Shown: positions 1 to 12,268 of the stretch, one piece after another
How the letters are laid out: every line of letters begins with the position of its first letter
How positions within the stretch are numbered: the first letter of the stretch is position 1
From: Irpex lacteus
Taxonomy: Eukaryota; Basidiomycota; Agaricomycetes; Polyporales; Irpicaceae
NCBI GenBank assembly: GCA_001986395.2
Contig: MQVO02000042.1
Location: 62,001-126,000 of the forward strand
DNA: 64,000 nt
Direction: 5' to 3'
Notes under the pieces: generated by a model
What the model was told of the DNA's origin: nothing
The model's database searches: none
The model's input: the letters and a program-made list of their open reading frames with translations, nothing else
Program-made: the position numbers and the translations under genes

Positions 1-3000
1 CGAAGTTGTTGTGAGAGGCCTCCACGAGCCTACGGTAGTGTACGACAAAGAATACCATGTCCGAAGAGACTAGAACAAGGTTAGGCGGGTAAAAGTCAAG
101 GCTGGCGTTCAGATGGAAGGTATTCGAGACATGTATGATAGGGCCACTACTGTTCGAGAGGATGGGTCCGTTGTTTAAGGGAGATCCAACCTACCATCAT
201 CACAAACGTTGATATTCAGGACGTAATTAGGCTCAACGAAGACACTGAGACGAACTCACCGGTGTCATTGGAGCCATATTCCTCGATCCATCTGAAATCC
301 CGTCCATACCATCCGCGCTATTTGATGACACTCCTTGCCCAGTTTCATCAGGTTCTGCTGGCACCAAGGACTGTGAGAAGTAGTCCGACATTCCCGCCTA
401 TGAATGATAGTAGAACGATGGCTTGAAACCGCAACACAGTGTATAGAGCTGGCCGCGGCGGCGGAGTGCTGAGTGGGACTGTGGAGTTCCTACGGCGGTT
501 GTTCGGGTAGAGGCGAATATTAATATAATCACGCAGTCCATGGCTGAGAGAAGCCACAAGGCAGATGTGGTTTAGGCCAAACCAGATGACCTTTGCAAGA
601 TATAGTGGCCGCATCCAGAGTTTGTGCGCTCATATTGATGGCAATTTGTTTGCTGTGGTTCAAGTTGACGGCGACGAGAGAGGGAAAAAGAGGATGGTCG
701 GGGACGTAGCTGAATGACCACTCGGCCTATGTGTAGCCCGTTTGTAATATTGACGTACAAGCAGTCCCTGAGTAAATCCGCATACTCATTCGCTGAACCT
801 CGGATGCAAAACAGTGGCACTCCTAGGCGAAGTGTGTTATGGCAGCTAAGGAAAAAGACGGCCATCCAGAGGCGCATCTAAGTCGTGGGATTAGTTCATG
901 GTATATCTTAAGAATGATCAGCTTTTACAGCGTCACAGTAGCCAGTAGACAGATCAACACAACGGAACGAAGATTTATTATAGTAGAGTAGAGTCTTTGA
1001 TGTTCAGGGTACACAGGAGAGAGAAGACGATCATCGAGAGACGCAACATATAGCTGGCTACGATTTGTCGTATATTCGCAATTCACAGGTATGATTATCA
1101 TACACATAGCGACTGTCATACAAGATAACAGAACAGACTCTTCCGATGGTCAGGCTGGCCAGGTTACTACTACCGCGTACACCTGCTACAACGTTCTCTG
1201 TTGCCCATACTAGTCCTGACCCAAACATCGAACATGAATGGAGAACTGAAAAAGCCAGCCGAATGACAACCTTAATGATCGCACTACGCCTGGCTAATGC
1301 TGAGACAGTGGACGAACGATGCACATCGTCAATAGCAACCTCGCGTATCCGCCAAGGTGACTCAGAGACTCCTAAGCGCATACGTTCTGGGAATGCCGGC
1401 AGCGGCGTAATATGCGACGAACCTGATCCTCATGGACTAGGTAAGCGCGACCGTGCCTGGTTTTCCATCGACGAGGCGATATGGGATGGAAGAGCAATGA
1501 GCGTTCCCGTACACCGTAGAGTTGAGTCACATGAGACTTCGATGGCCTTCCGACTGTACCATAGCTAGACGGGCTATATGGATACGTAAGCTGAGAGTCT
1601 CGCCTCCCGAGTGATTTACAGCAGACGTACCAGATGCTTTCTCACATTGTAATTCCCGTCTGCCACCCTACGCGTAACCTACCTATCCCATAACATACAT
1701 ACATATCCTTAACCCAGACCCGCTGACAACCGGAAACTGATCAACGGCGAACGTTGAACCCTAGGTCCTTATCTAGCAGCCGGTCGTGAATATCGGAAGG
1801 CCAGTTGTCCATCCAAGTCTGGATAATTGCTTCACCCTGGTTGACAAGGCAAGCTTATGTGTACACAGATAATACTCATGATAATAGTTTCAGTTCCACA
1901 GCTGGGCGAGCAAGATTGTGTCGATTGGTGGTGATGGTGGTGGTGGTGGTGGTGGTGGTCGAGGAAGGGTCGAAGCGACCAAGCGCCTTGGGTATTTCTC
2001 GTGCCGGCGCCGGCAAATCCAGCGGCTCTTCAAGTTGTTGTCCCGAACTTTTGCACCTCTATCGAACAACTTCCAGCGGAAGACAATCGACGAAGGTTTC
2101 ATAACGAGTCTTCATATGCTTTCAAAGAGCGTGGGCTACACCGTGTCCTGCATAGCCTGTCAAAAAGCCGGTAAAACACCTGCAAGTAGTACTACTGAGT
2201 AGCCTTAACAATACCACTCATGAACGTTATTGTTAACGCTACTCAGAGCTAGTTTAGGACATCCTAAGTTATGGCTTCGCTGAAATGACCTCTTGTAAGA
2301 TGACCTCATAGTCCTCTTGGGCGCACGCCAAGCCACCACGACCTCCACTTTTATCTTCGCCATGAATCCAAGATGGGAAGCAACAGTGTGCACATAAAAT
2401 GAGCATAGATGGTGTCTAGGATGTGATTAAGTACTCATAAGCTAGTGGGGTCGTTACTGGCACATCCACCTAGTGATCGGCCGGTGTAGCGTCGATATAC
2501 ATTCCCTTTCAGGTAATTATGGTCGGAGTTTGATGTACACGCGTTGATCCGATCAGTACGTCGCCGTGGTACAAAATGACTCGGACAACTCTATGCTCAG
2601 ACTGAACGATTAGCTTATGCGCAAACCGGTTTTTAGCCTCTTCCCTACGTACCTCACATTTCTCGGGGCTCAGGCCTTTTGGCCAACAGGAACGCTCACT
2701 CAATTATGGAATCTTGACTCGATCGGAACCGTGACTCCGGAAGACAATTCAACGGAAACTCACTTCATTCTCCTCGCTGGCAACGGGCATGCCGAAATGA
2801 AGGCGACTCAAAGGACCTCGTCTCACATGGCCCTTGTGGAGGCTAGGTCCCAGCTTGGTTTGCACTTTAGGACAAGTCATTCGGCACCGGCGGGACCGTG
2901 CCCCACGCCGGAGTCACGGCGATTGTGGTGACTTGACTGAACCTCCGGAATTTGCCATGAGCAGTCGAACTTTATGGCGAGGTACGAAGTATATAGAGGA

Positions 3001-3129
3001 TGGTTCGCGAGCCTAAGTTGGACAATTCCAAACTTACCACACCATCGCATTCGCGCCTCTTTCGTTACCCACTAATTACCTTTACCGAACCCTTCATCAC
3101 AACACCCGCCAAACTAAACACCCTCCCCG
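1..3129. other. gene-poor stretch, no supported gene
   Basis: No family was recognised in this stretch. The longest open frames are 140 codons (1146-1568, +), 107 codons (1058-1381, -) and 105 codons (2617-2931, +). They show no domain, no consistent splice pattern and no paralog elsewhere in the window. The 2617 frame begins with a hydrophobic stretch that could pass for a signal sequence, but a single short frame is weak evidence. The last 100 bases are the 5' flank of the GTPase gene. Confidence 0.5.
1927..1959. repeat. (GGT)n microsatellite
   Basis: A near-perfect run of GGT triplets with one GAT interruption, in gene-poor sequence. It makes open glycine or valine frames on one strand and proline frames on the other. 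These explain some short open frames nearby and are not evidence of coding. Confidence 0.9.
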
Positions 3130-5469
3130 ATGCCTCGTAAAGTCGCCTTCTCCGCCAAACAGAAACGAGCGTATCTTCACGCGAAACGCGCTGAGAAGCG
3201 CGGCGAGATCGAGCTACCCAAAGGCTATCACGCCTTCTCCAAGTTCTCCAAAGCTCATCTCGCCAAATCTGATCTCACTGTGGCACAGGAGGCTGCTAAG
3301 CTCCAGTCGAAGTTCATCGCTTTGACTGACCATTATATCGAGCAGAGCCGTCTCGATGCTTGGAACGATACGCTACAACGACCTATTCCTGCGGAACAGG
3401 CAGTCTTCAATTTCGATGCTTTTCTGCCTGTACCGGAGGACGGGTCAAGCTTGAGCGTGCCGAAACGACCTGGCTTCAAGCAAGGTCAGAGTAAGCAGGA
3501 GCTGGAGAAGAATGAGGAGGCTATGTTTAGTCAGTGGAGAGAGGACACTGAGGCAGTCGTCCGAGCTTGGGTGGAGGGAGGAGACGAACTGAGGAGTCCG
3601 AGTTGGTTTGAGACAAATCTTGAAGTCTGGAGGCAGCTGTAAGTGCGATAAACTCTATCGACGAATACCGGGCGGTAATATTGACAGCGTTACGCTAGAT
3701 GGCGAGTGACTGAATCTTCGCAAATCATCCTTCTCCTTCTCGACTCTCGCTGTCCACCCATCCACATTCCACCATCATTGAAGAGCTACATTCAATCTCT
3801 TCAACCTCGGAGAGAGGTCGTCTTGGTGTTGACCAAGGCGGATCTCGTGGATCCGGTCGCCTTAGTCGGCTGGAAGGCATGGGCGAGAGAATATTGGGGG
3901 CAAAATGTAGAGGTGGTCGGTGTTGTCAGTTACGATACTGAAGCACTATATGATCGTGAGTTAAATGGTCTCTCAGTCCTACTTTGATATGTTATTGATC
4001 GCTGTCACTACCGTTATAGGCAAAACCAAACTCGTCCCATCACTACCTCCTCACGCTTTGAACGATCTCATCGCAGCAGTCCAACGAGCTCATGCCCGTC
4101 TCCTTAGCCCACCGCAAGACGTAAGATCTGATCCGGAATCACTGAACAATTGGAAGCCGAATGTTCGCAAGGAAGTCGATTGGGAGAGCTTGAAAGATCC
4201 CCATTACTCGAACACATGGACATATGACAAAGCTCATTCCGCTGCTACATCGTCGGGCCTCGTCAAATCCGAAGCAGAGGAAGGAGGCAAAGGGGACGCA
4301 GCGAGTTACGAACAAGAACATGACAAGCCTCCCGCGATAGCAGACCCAGCGCATCCTCACGACCCGGAGAATGAACCTCTCAGCATCGGTATCCTCGGCC
4401 AGCCGAACGTTGGGAAGTCTTCTTTGCTCAATGCTCTGTTCGGAACGACAAAGGTCCGGGCTAGTCGGACACCTGGCAAGGTGAGACCTTTTAGCTTTTG
4501 TTCATCTTACAGGATTGAAAAAACGGCTTACCTGAGCGATTAGACTAAACACTTCCAAACCATCTTCTGGGGCAAACACGTCCGTCTGATTGATTGCCCG
4601 GGCCTGGTTTGTCCAAGCTTGGTCAGACTCGAGTTGCAGGTGGGTCGACATTTTCTTCAGGATGCATAATCCAGCTAATTTATCGTGTCCCTCAGGCTCT
4701 AGCAGGCATCATCCCCATCTCCCAAATCCCATCTTTGATGGCTTGTATCCACTTCGCCTCAAAACTTCTGCCGGTTGAAGATATCTTTCGTATTCCTCCA
4801 CCGGAACCCGAGCCGGAGGTGGTTGTGGTTGACAAACGGACTTGGCGAGTGAAGCCAGCTGCTCCAACGGAGACCTCGACGAACGCAGCGCCTGAAAGTG
4901 AGCAGGAACGGCCAGTATCCAGCCACGAGAAGTCTGCACCCTTGCAACCCCCAACAGACCACTCCACTGTTCCCGCGCACACTGTGACCGGGACAGCGAG
5001 CCAGCAACAACCTCGACCAATCAAATGGACAGCAGGCCTCCTGATCGAACGCAGAGCTAAAGATCGTGGCTACACGACGGCGAAGAGTAGTTGGCCGGAC
5101 ATGACTCGTGCCTCCGACGGGATGATGAGGGCTCTGGCGGAGGGCAAGGTCAGGTGGGGATTCTGGCCTCCCACCGCCACCATGGAAGACTCTCTGAGCG
5201 GAAGAGAGGGCAAAGGGATCTGGATAGGGGAGAAGTATGAAGAGATCAAGGAGAGACCGGCTGTGAGTGGCGAGGAAGAGAGTAGCGGAACTGAGATGGA
5301 GTCGCATGAAGAGGATGAAGATGACGATAACGATTATCTTGAATTCGAGGAGGAAGATGGCGAGGTTGGGAGTGGAGGAATGTTTGCTGCGCTAGCTGTG
5401 GACGGTGGAGACGAAGGAGAAGTGGATGAGGGTGCGGATGTTACTGGGGAGAAGGCAAACGTGGGATAG
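3130..5469 (+). CDS. GNL1-type circularly permuted GTPase (nucleolar/ribosome-associated family)
   Basis: Five exons: 3130-3638, 3699-3955, 4020-4480, 4544-4639, 4696-5469. They join in frame to 698 residues. The N-terminus MPRKVAFSAKQKR and the junction motif FETNLEVWRQLWRV are hallmarks of the GNL1 branch of YlqF/YawG GTPases. The GTPase motifs come in permuted order: G4 TKAD (residues 215-218), then G1 GQPNVGKSS (382-390), a TPGKTKHFQT switch segment, and G3 DCPG (426-429). The C-terminus is strongly acidic (roughly 600-680), as in animal GNL1. Relatives of this class bind GTP and act in large-subunit ribosome maturation; the exact role of GNL1 is less well defined. All introns are 56-64 nt with GT-AG ends, and exon joins restore conserved motifs, which supports the model. 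The start is the first ATG after the 5' flank and gives the family N-terminus. The neighbouring gene converges from the other strand. GNL1 is preferred over LSG1 because of the N-terminal and WRQLWRV motifs. Confidence 0.93.
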
Positions 5470-5784
5470 GTACACCAATTCAATAGTCAGTGGCTACGAT
5501 CGAAAAAGCCGTCGTATGCGCAATATTATTCATTTGACAATTGCGTAAGGAAATTTCGGACGATGGGAGCCTCAACAGGTGTTAATCGACCTAGGAAATC
5601 CATACTGGCAAGTCACACTGTACTAAGGGTCAGGACTCGGTGATTGCGGCATTCAACATACTGCGACGTAAATGTGGTATATAGTAGAAGACTGCTCGAA
5701 ATTCAGGATGCTACGTATATACGTATTCTGCGTTCGCTGGAACGATGGTTTGGCCTAGCAAAGATACCTTGGACAAAAAGGGAC

Positions 5785-6523
5785 TTAAGCGGGATTCTCA
5801 TCGCCATTCTGGATGATAATCTCCGTCTCTTTCTCGAGAGGTGTGAAAACGAATAGCTGTTTCAGGGTAGGACGAGGAACAGCTGCAAGCACGACCTAAA
5901 CATAATCAAAATGACACGAAGAATGAGTTTTAGATTCTTCTTAATCTTAAAGTAGCACGTACACATCGGTGTCCGTGCTCATCGTAGGCGTGTGGATCGA
6001 AGCTGACCGACCAGTAGAACACTTCAGGACCTGGGACAGTGCCGATGCTATGCAAATGAATTCAAGTTAGATGAGGGTACCTTGGCCTTTTGAGACGAGA
6101 TGCTAGATGCAAGTAATACAAACCTCCAGCCATATTCACCCGTTCCAATACGATGGGCTTCAATGTTCCATCGGTTGTACAAGCTACCACCTCCAGTCGC
6201 GACGACTCTACCGTTGGATTGGACAACGGGTAGTCCATGCACTTTGACGGTATAATGGCCGGATTTGACTTCGTCTGGGTCGGTGGAGACCTCAATCTGC
6301 CACTGTAAGGAGGGTTAGAGTCAAGACACCTCGAACTGTGGAATCAAAGTGATATGAGACGCACAGTAGAAGCGAGTACGCCTGATGGGAGGACTACCAC
6401 GGGCTCGACGCGTTTTGTGGGATCTGTGCTGAATGCTTCGTCCGTCGTGATGAAGGAGCGGGTTACGCTCATGTCTTGGACGAGGTAGCGGCCAGGTTGG
6501 AGGACTGGTTTGATGGCTGCCAT
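5785..6523 (-). CDS. small four-exon protein, possible I66-type beta-trefoil protease inhibitor
   Basis: Reading down the minus strand, exons are 6523-6365, 6302-6124, 6047-5963 and 5895-5785. All use GT-AG introns and give 177 residues. The start MAAIKPVLQPGRYLVQDM fits the short Pro/Gly/Tyr-rich first strand of fungal beta-trefoil inhibitors. Later segments include SGHYTVKVHGLP, LYNRWNIEAHR, GTVPGPEVFYWSV and LKQLFVFTP. This pattern of short beta strands with W/Y/F at regular spacing resembles the I66 serine protease inhibitors of mushrooms (cospin/PIC1 group), which are cytosolic and thought to be defensive. There is no signal peptide, as in that family. The family call is from pattern memory only. 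An alternative 3' end is to read through the last intron to a TAA at 5930-5932, giving a shorter tail. A TATATA sequence about 50 bases upstream of the ATG (near 6571-6582) could be its TATA box. It converges on the GTPase gene. Confidence 0.5.
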
Positions 6524-6570
6524 CCTAGCACTGAGTGAGGAGAAAGGAGGTGAATGTGTAGATAGTTTTG

Positions 6571-6582
6571 AGTATATAAGCA
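6571..6582 (-). promoter_or_regulatory. candidate TATA box for the small inhibitor-like gene
   Basis: On the minus strand the sequence reads CTTATATACTC, starting about 50 bases upstream of the ATG at 6523. The spacing is plausible for a compact fungal promoter. No transcript start is known, so this is inference. Confidence 0.35.
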
Positions 6583-7555
6583 GAGAGGACTGAGTCGTAG
6601 CTGTAATCTGAGGCGTTGGTCTTCAAGATTCACCACTTATATACTCCAGGAAGACCGTGCATAAGTGAAGGAATTTCTTGTCTCGGTCCGATATGACTCT
6701 AACGCCGAGCGAGATATCATGCATATGCATCAGTTTCAATGATATCCACAGCTTCCATACCATGAAAACGCACCAAGAGACACTTCGGTGGCACGAAATA
6801 CTCGAGTTGCTGGTGCTGACCATTCCCCAGACCATACCAGCGCTAGGAGGTAGTTTACCACCGGGTTTCGTAGATTTCACGCCTATACTGCTCAATGCTA
6901 GGAAGCGAGATGGCTGGAACAGGCACTGAGAGATGACTATCAAAGTAATAAGAACTCGCGTACATCGAGAATCAAAGTCGGGAATGGCCTCTGGCCGTGC
7001 GATATCAAGCAGGCATCTGCCAGTGTGCCAATGGAGCACACCCAAGAGACATGTGCTGGACTTGAATGTTTGAAGCATGCAGGAGTATAGATATTTAGGA
7101 CGCTTGCTGCCCTGACTCGCCAACCACACAATAAAGCTATCGTCGTGATGTACACTTTAAGATGTCGACACTGTGGGCCACGTCACGGTTAGGACATCCA
7201 TACAATGGCAGTGTTGACTCACAAGGTATGAAGCTTGAAGCCCGATGGCCAGGCGACCAGTTCACGCGTCGTGGGACAGCTCCGACACACAACTTAATTT
7301 CAGCCGGTATGTGCTGCGGTGTAAGAGAATGAAAGCCATCCTGAGGAATTCGGGATGAACTCGAAGGGCGGGCGCTAAAGAGCATGGGGTATACGTTGAG
7401 TGGTATCACATAGCAAGAAATGTAAAGACGGATGTTTCGCAAAACCCTGACCGTTTGTCATAATCATACTTACAGGTTAGACCCGTACACAGGCGCTAGC
7501 AAATAAAGCCTGTCAAACCAGCTCTGATTCGGAAAGTAATGATCAACCGTAGTAC
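6583..7555. other. intergenic stretch without a supported gene
   Basis: It contains a 168-codon open frame on the minus strand (6623-7129) and an 83-codon frame on the plus strand (6678-6929). Neither carries a recognisable motif, and they overlap each other. No splice-consistent extension was found. It lies between the inhibitor-like gene and the first BTB gene. Confidence 0.4.
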
Positions 7556-8660
7556 TCAAGCGACAAAGACAGCATCATATAGTGGTCTGGGATACACATG
7601 TATATTAGTAAGTGATAAGTACGGTGTATCGAAGTGTAGTGGACTTGCCTCTAGATGATCCCAATCGGTAAGAATCTGTTCTGTGACAGTAGCGAACGCT
7701 GCCTTGCAATCAGGACAGATTGTATTCTCTACAACTTCTTTCATGCAGTGATCTATAGAGACGTGCGATATATCTGTATTCGTCCCAAGATCAGTGAATC
7801 ACAAACAGCTACGAAAGCAACCGGGCACACTCACCAGGAGCATCCCAGACCATCTGCGCACACGCCTGCCGAAACTCCATCCTGTTGTGTTTCCGTTGCT
7901 CGAAGGAGCAGTATGCATTCGTCCCGTGATCTACTGGTTCGATATGGAACATGTCTCGAATCGCTTGAGATCGCCCCGAGTGCAGGTTGTATAGGCGATA
8001 CAGGTACATCAAGCCCATGCAGTCGAGCAGCTCGACCGGCATTTCGTAGGGTGAGAGTAGAATGGTACGAGCGGACACGGCCACTGCGAGATCCTCGAGG
8101 GCGAATTCTCCAGCGAGCGCGTAGGTCTCGAATGGCCGGGTGCGGGCCAGAGCGAGGGCTGCGTTATAGAGGCAAGTACCTTCGAAGACATGGAGTTCCA
8201 GCGGAGTCAGTCCGTACTTTTTTAGTGCGTGAAAAGTAGCGCGGATACTTTCGAGATCAAGTGGGTGTTCGTCGGCAGGGAGGCCGTACATGGTACGGAA
8301 GAGACTGTTCAGAACGACGCATGGCTCCTCTAGAGGAAGCTGGGTAGGGGCAGTTGGCGTTTGGAGAGTGCTAGCGGTGAGAAGGCCGGAAAAATGGTTC
8401 TTCGAGGTAAGTGTGACTTGTCGGCTGTGAATGGCAAAATATACGTCGTCCGATGAACGAACAATCATGTCAGGGAGTATTTCTGCCAGGCGAGAATTGG
8501 GTTCGCCGTTGAAGACAAGGGAGACTTGAACTGGGTGGCGGTCGGTTGGAAAAGGTGGGTTATCATTGAGTGAACTAAGCTGTGTACAGCAATTACCACG
8601 ACATTTCAGCTTACAAAGAATCTTTGAGGGCAATTCACGTACCAAGAGATCGGTGAACAT
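7556..8660 (-). CDS. BTB/POZ-domain-like protein (fungal expanded family), copy 1
   Basis: Minus-strand exons 8660-8643, 8579-7835 and 7752-7556 join to about 319 residues. Exon 2 is 745 nt, exactly the length of exon 2 in the paralog at 12269-13470, and the following intron falls at the same codon phase after a conserved DAxPG motif. The central region (PPFPTDRHPVQVSLVF, DDVYFAIHSRQVTL, then a helical part with RTMYGLPADEHPLDLESIRATF) fits the BTB fold used by mushroom BTB proteins. A shared downstream module reads LEDLAVAVSARTILLSPYE and AYCSFEQR, and the C-terminus has a CPDCK motif like its paralog. Such proteins are generally thought to mediate protein-protein contacts, for instance as cullin adaptors; that role is not shown here. 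The first exon codes only six residues from the chosen ATG, so another upstream exon is possible and the 5' end is uncertain. Confidence 0.72.
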
Positions 8661-11600
8661 GTCGAAGATGCCTATCACTTTCAAACGAGGCCAGAAATAT
8701 TTTCTGCAATGAACAAAGATGAGGACGATCTGTGGTCAGACTCGGGAGGCAGAGATGAAGAGTCAGATGCACGTTCAGCCGATTGAAGGCGACATATGCG
8801 TCCTTTTATGTGCTAGCAGAAAGCGTCATATCAAGGCCGAAGCTCGGCGCCTATAACACCGACAGGGCCTTCTGGGTGATAGAATGCCCTGCGTCATACT
8901 CTGGTCATGGTCGGTCGGATGTGAGAGTTCCAGACTTATAAGAGTAAAATGGACAGAGATACCTCACGTATGTTGTCATGGCGAATGTGTGGACTTCCCT
9001 TTCGCTCGCATGTAGGCGAGATTCAAGTCTGTTCGCCTGCGGGGAGCAATTTGACGGCTTCTCGTGAGAAATGTGTAGATCGTCTGGTGAGAGCCAGGCT
9101 ATCCTGTTGCGAAAAAGTGGCATGAGCGAGCTAATGAGGTCTTCATTGGGTATCAAACGAACCATGAAACTTACCGAGACGGAGACACGAATAAGAGCCG
9201 CATCATATACGTTGCAATAGCATGCGGCTTCTTGAATCCACCGGTGCGAAATATGACAAGGTCTCTCACAATGGGGTACTAACAACTACTTCATACGAGT
9301 GCAATGGCGCAGTTAGCCATCAACCCATCTCCGTTTAACAATCCCGTCTACTCACTAGTGGACCCATATTGACCGTCAAGGCACAACTTCTGGCCGGTTT
9401 TTCCTAAGAAGGAAGTTGAAAATCCGAGACTCCGGATTGAGATGTACCGTGGGTTGTCAGTGGCGTGTTATATCGATTGAATGCAGTATTTTTGGAGGAC
9501 TTGTAGGGGGTTGGAGGTGGAAGAATGTCTGCGATGATAAAGTTGAATTTTCGCTGCCTCTACACAGAAAAAACAAATCGTCGATGGTAAGATGGTTGTC
9601 GGCCTGGAGTTGAGTCGGACAGCCCACGTAGTAAAGTAGAGAACGAAAATCATGGGATGATATAGACCGACGGAGGTTGATGGCTCTAAGCCGGCTTCAC
9701 ATTGTTACAGGACGACGAGACGTGCATTGGCACATGTGTAGTTATGATGCCTGTAGAATGCAACCACCAGAGCCGAACTAAATGACTGCTCATAGAGCTG
9801 AGGCTCGTAGTCGACAACTACTCGTCTCGCCCGTCCAGACTAGAGAAAGACTAGTCACTACAGTGTGATTTCTCAGCGCACGACCATGACAGGCGAGAAA
9901 GTGGAAGAACCTTACCCCTGCCATTCCCGCCACGAAGCACCAAGCAGATCAACGGACATTCCCGCCCTACACATTCGTAGATTCTACGTCTCGACCAGTC
10001 CAAACTCGACCACCCAGTGACGATCTCCCTGCGACCAAAACATTCCACGTACTCATACCCATCCAGTTTCAGAGTCGCGTCAGATGATCACATCGTCAAA
10101 GACGGGCCGCAATAAAGCAATGGATGGCCATGGAGATGATAATGAAGGCGTTGTTGGAGGAGATATGAGGGGAAAGGTCAAGGAAGAATGTGAGAGTAGG
10201 CGCTCAATTTGTAACGACCGAAGTGCCAGCTGCAGGCAGCAGACCAACTTTCTTGCCGCTACCACCATGACCACCGAACGTCCTCGTACCTCTTACCATC
10301 TCATGCATGCTCCACGTCCTGCGAATCGCTGCTACCAGTCGCCCTGAAGCATCACCAGTCGCCATCAAGCCCGTCTCAGTACGCAAGATTGGCCGAACCT
10401 TCCCAGCAGCTGATGGACGGAAGGCTACCCACACTAAGGAGCTCTCCCAGACCTAAACCAAGCTGAATACTTGCCAGAAATCCGAATCTCCAATATCAAG
10501 GTGCCATTGAATGTTTGAACCCTTGAAGCGTTTTGGGGTGCAACGAATGGGAGACGATTGGCCGGTGATGAAATTTGAAAGTTGAGCCAGAGGAAGCCTG
10601 CGGGCACCACCTTCGTGCGATTGGGTTTTTGCCTCGCCGATCTGGACGATGAGATTTGGAGGGTGGATGTCGATCGTAAACATGGGAGAAGAGCCCAGTG
10701 GAGCAGCAGAATGGTTGGTGGAGGGGCGGGTCCGGTGGTGAGTGATCGTGGCTCCGGGTTCACTGGAGGAACGCTTGTTGACGCAGTTTTCAGTCGACGG
10801 CGTATAAAGCATTGATGAAGATGCTGCTAAGGGCGTACAGCAAGTCTGAGTGTTGGTTGTCTGCGGTCCGCGTTGACAACTATGTTGCGTGACGCGGACG
10901 GGAATTCGGTTATCCCAGGATGTTCGTTCATCGTTGACGTTCAGGAGGTGCGCCAGAGGACCATGCACGAAACACTGCACTAATCCTCAAGGCTTCATGG
11001 ATGAAGCGATCAGCCCCACCGCAGTTATCACAAGGAGAATATTTCTGGCGGAGGTATGTCAGCGTATGTTATTTTGAATCTGATTAGCGCACCTGCTGAC
11101 CTGTTTGTGCGGGGAATACGTGCTACTCCGTTTTAGGGAGGATGCTACGTACATGCGGGCGATTCTGAACGATAGCTTACCCCCTTTGCGGTTTTGTAGA
11201 GCTAGAGAAGACGTGTATAGGACGGTCGCGGATACCGTGCTGTGCTCACCTCCCCTTGCTCTCTTTGCAACATACGCACCGCAACGATTGCGGAAAATGG
11301 ACGACTTTCTTCTGTACGAGAGAATCATGATATGAAGACTGCATGTTGGTTCCGTAGGTTCCCTATCGAATGATTGTGAGTACCGAGGACGTAACTGCTG
11401 TGTAAAACAGGCTTTCACTAACCAATATATGCGATTATTTCGTCCTTAATGATGCCTAGAAAGGCATTATTCCTTCAAGCTTGGTCAAGATTTGCGTGGA
11501 GTTCGTCGACCTCGGTTGCAGTCCACTAGGCTCGGACAAACCACACGTCCTGTTGAATTTGTAGTACCTGCAACGACAACATCAACCCCTATGTTGTTAT

Positions 11601-12268
11601 TTTCTTCTCTGAACACCATTATACCTCTGTCACCTTATCAGCCTCACCAAGCTCTTCGTCAGTTGCCACAGAGGGTTGATTAGATTTGCGGTTGTCGACA
11701 GAGAGATGCAGCGGGCAAGAGGAGGTTGCAGCAGGCGCGTCAAAACTTTCTTGTTGTTTTCCTCGGTTCCCTGACGTCCTCTGTTACCTCTTCTAGATCT
11801 TCTACCTTCCTTGTCTACAAAGATCATAGGGCTATGCAGAGACTCTAGAACGTGTAATAGTCCGTGAATAAACCTCCCGGCGCAGCTTGACTCCGCTATA
11901 TGTTGAGCGGGCTGAAGATGGGCCGGCTGCCCCTGCCGACGACGGCGAAGTCACTGACCAGCGTGGTCGCATCGCCCTCGCTACCAATGACAGCGAGCTG
12001 GAAGTGTTTTTCATCCTCCAAGGCTGAACACAACGGCGGTCGCCATCGGATGTGTCGACCTCCCGCTTCCCGCAGCGTTTCCTTCAATCCCAGCTTGGCG
12101 CCGGGGGATGTGGTCGAAGTCGTGCTCAAGTCGTGCGGACAAGCTCTTTGTTCCTCTTTCGAGTTCGCCACCATCATCAAGACCGACGTTCTGCATTGCA
12201 AGATTTCGCGTCGTACGAGCCACAGAAGACAATAGCTCGCCCATTTGACTGTTACCGCCACGCCATCG
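8661..12268. other. 3.6 kb gene-poor interval
   Basis: Several open frames of 100-175 codons occur, including 10453-10980 (-), 10434-10763 (-), 11059-11418 (-), 11896-12261 (-) and 11900-12235 (+). Most overlap one another on opposite strands. I recognised no family and could not build a multi-exon model with conserved motifs. The 10453-10980 minus frame has a short stretch (KRFKGSNIQWHLDIG) that looks protein-like, so a decayed gene there cannot be excluded. Confidence 0.4.

Noticed and set aside
4759..5307. 182-codon minus-strand open frame opposite the GTPase gene
   Set aside because: Antisense shadow of the last GTPase exon, whose frame restores family motifs and an acidic tail.
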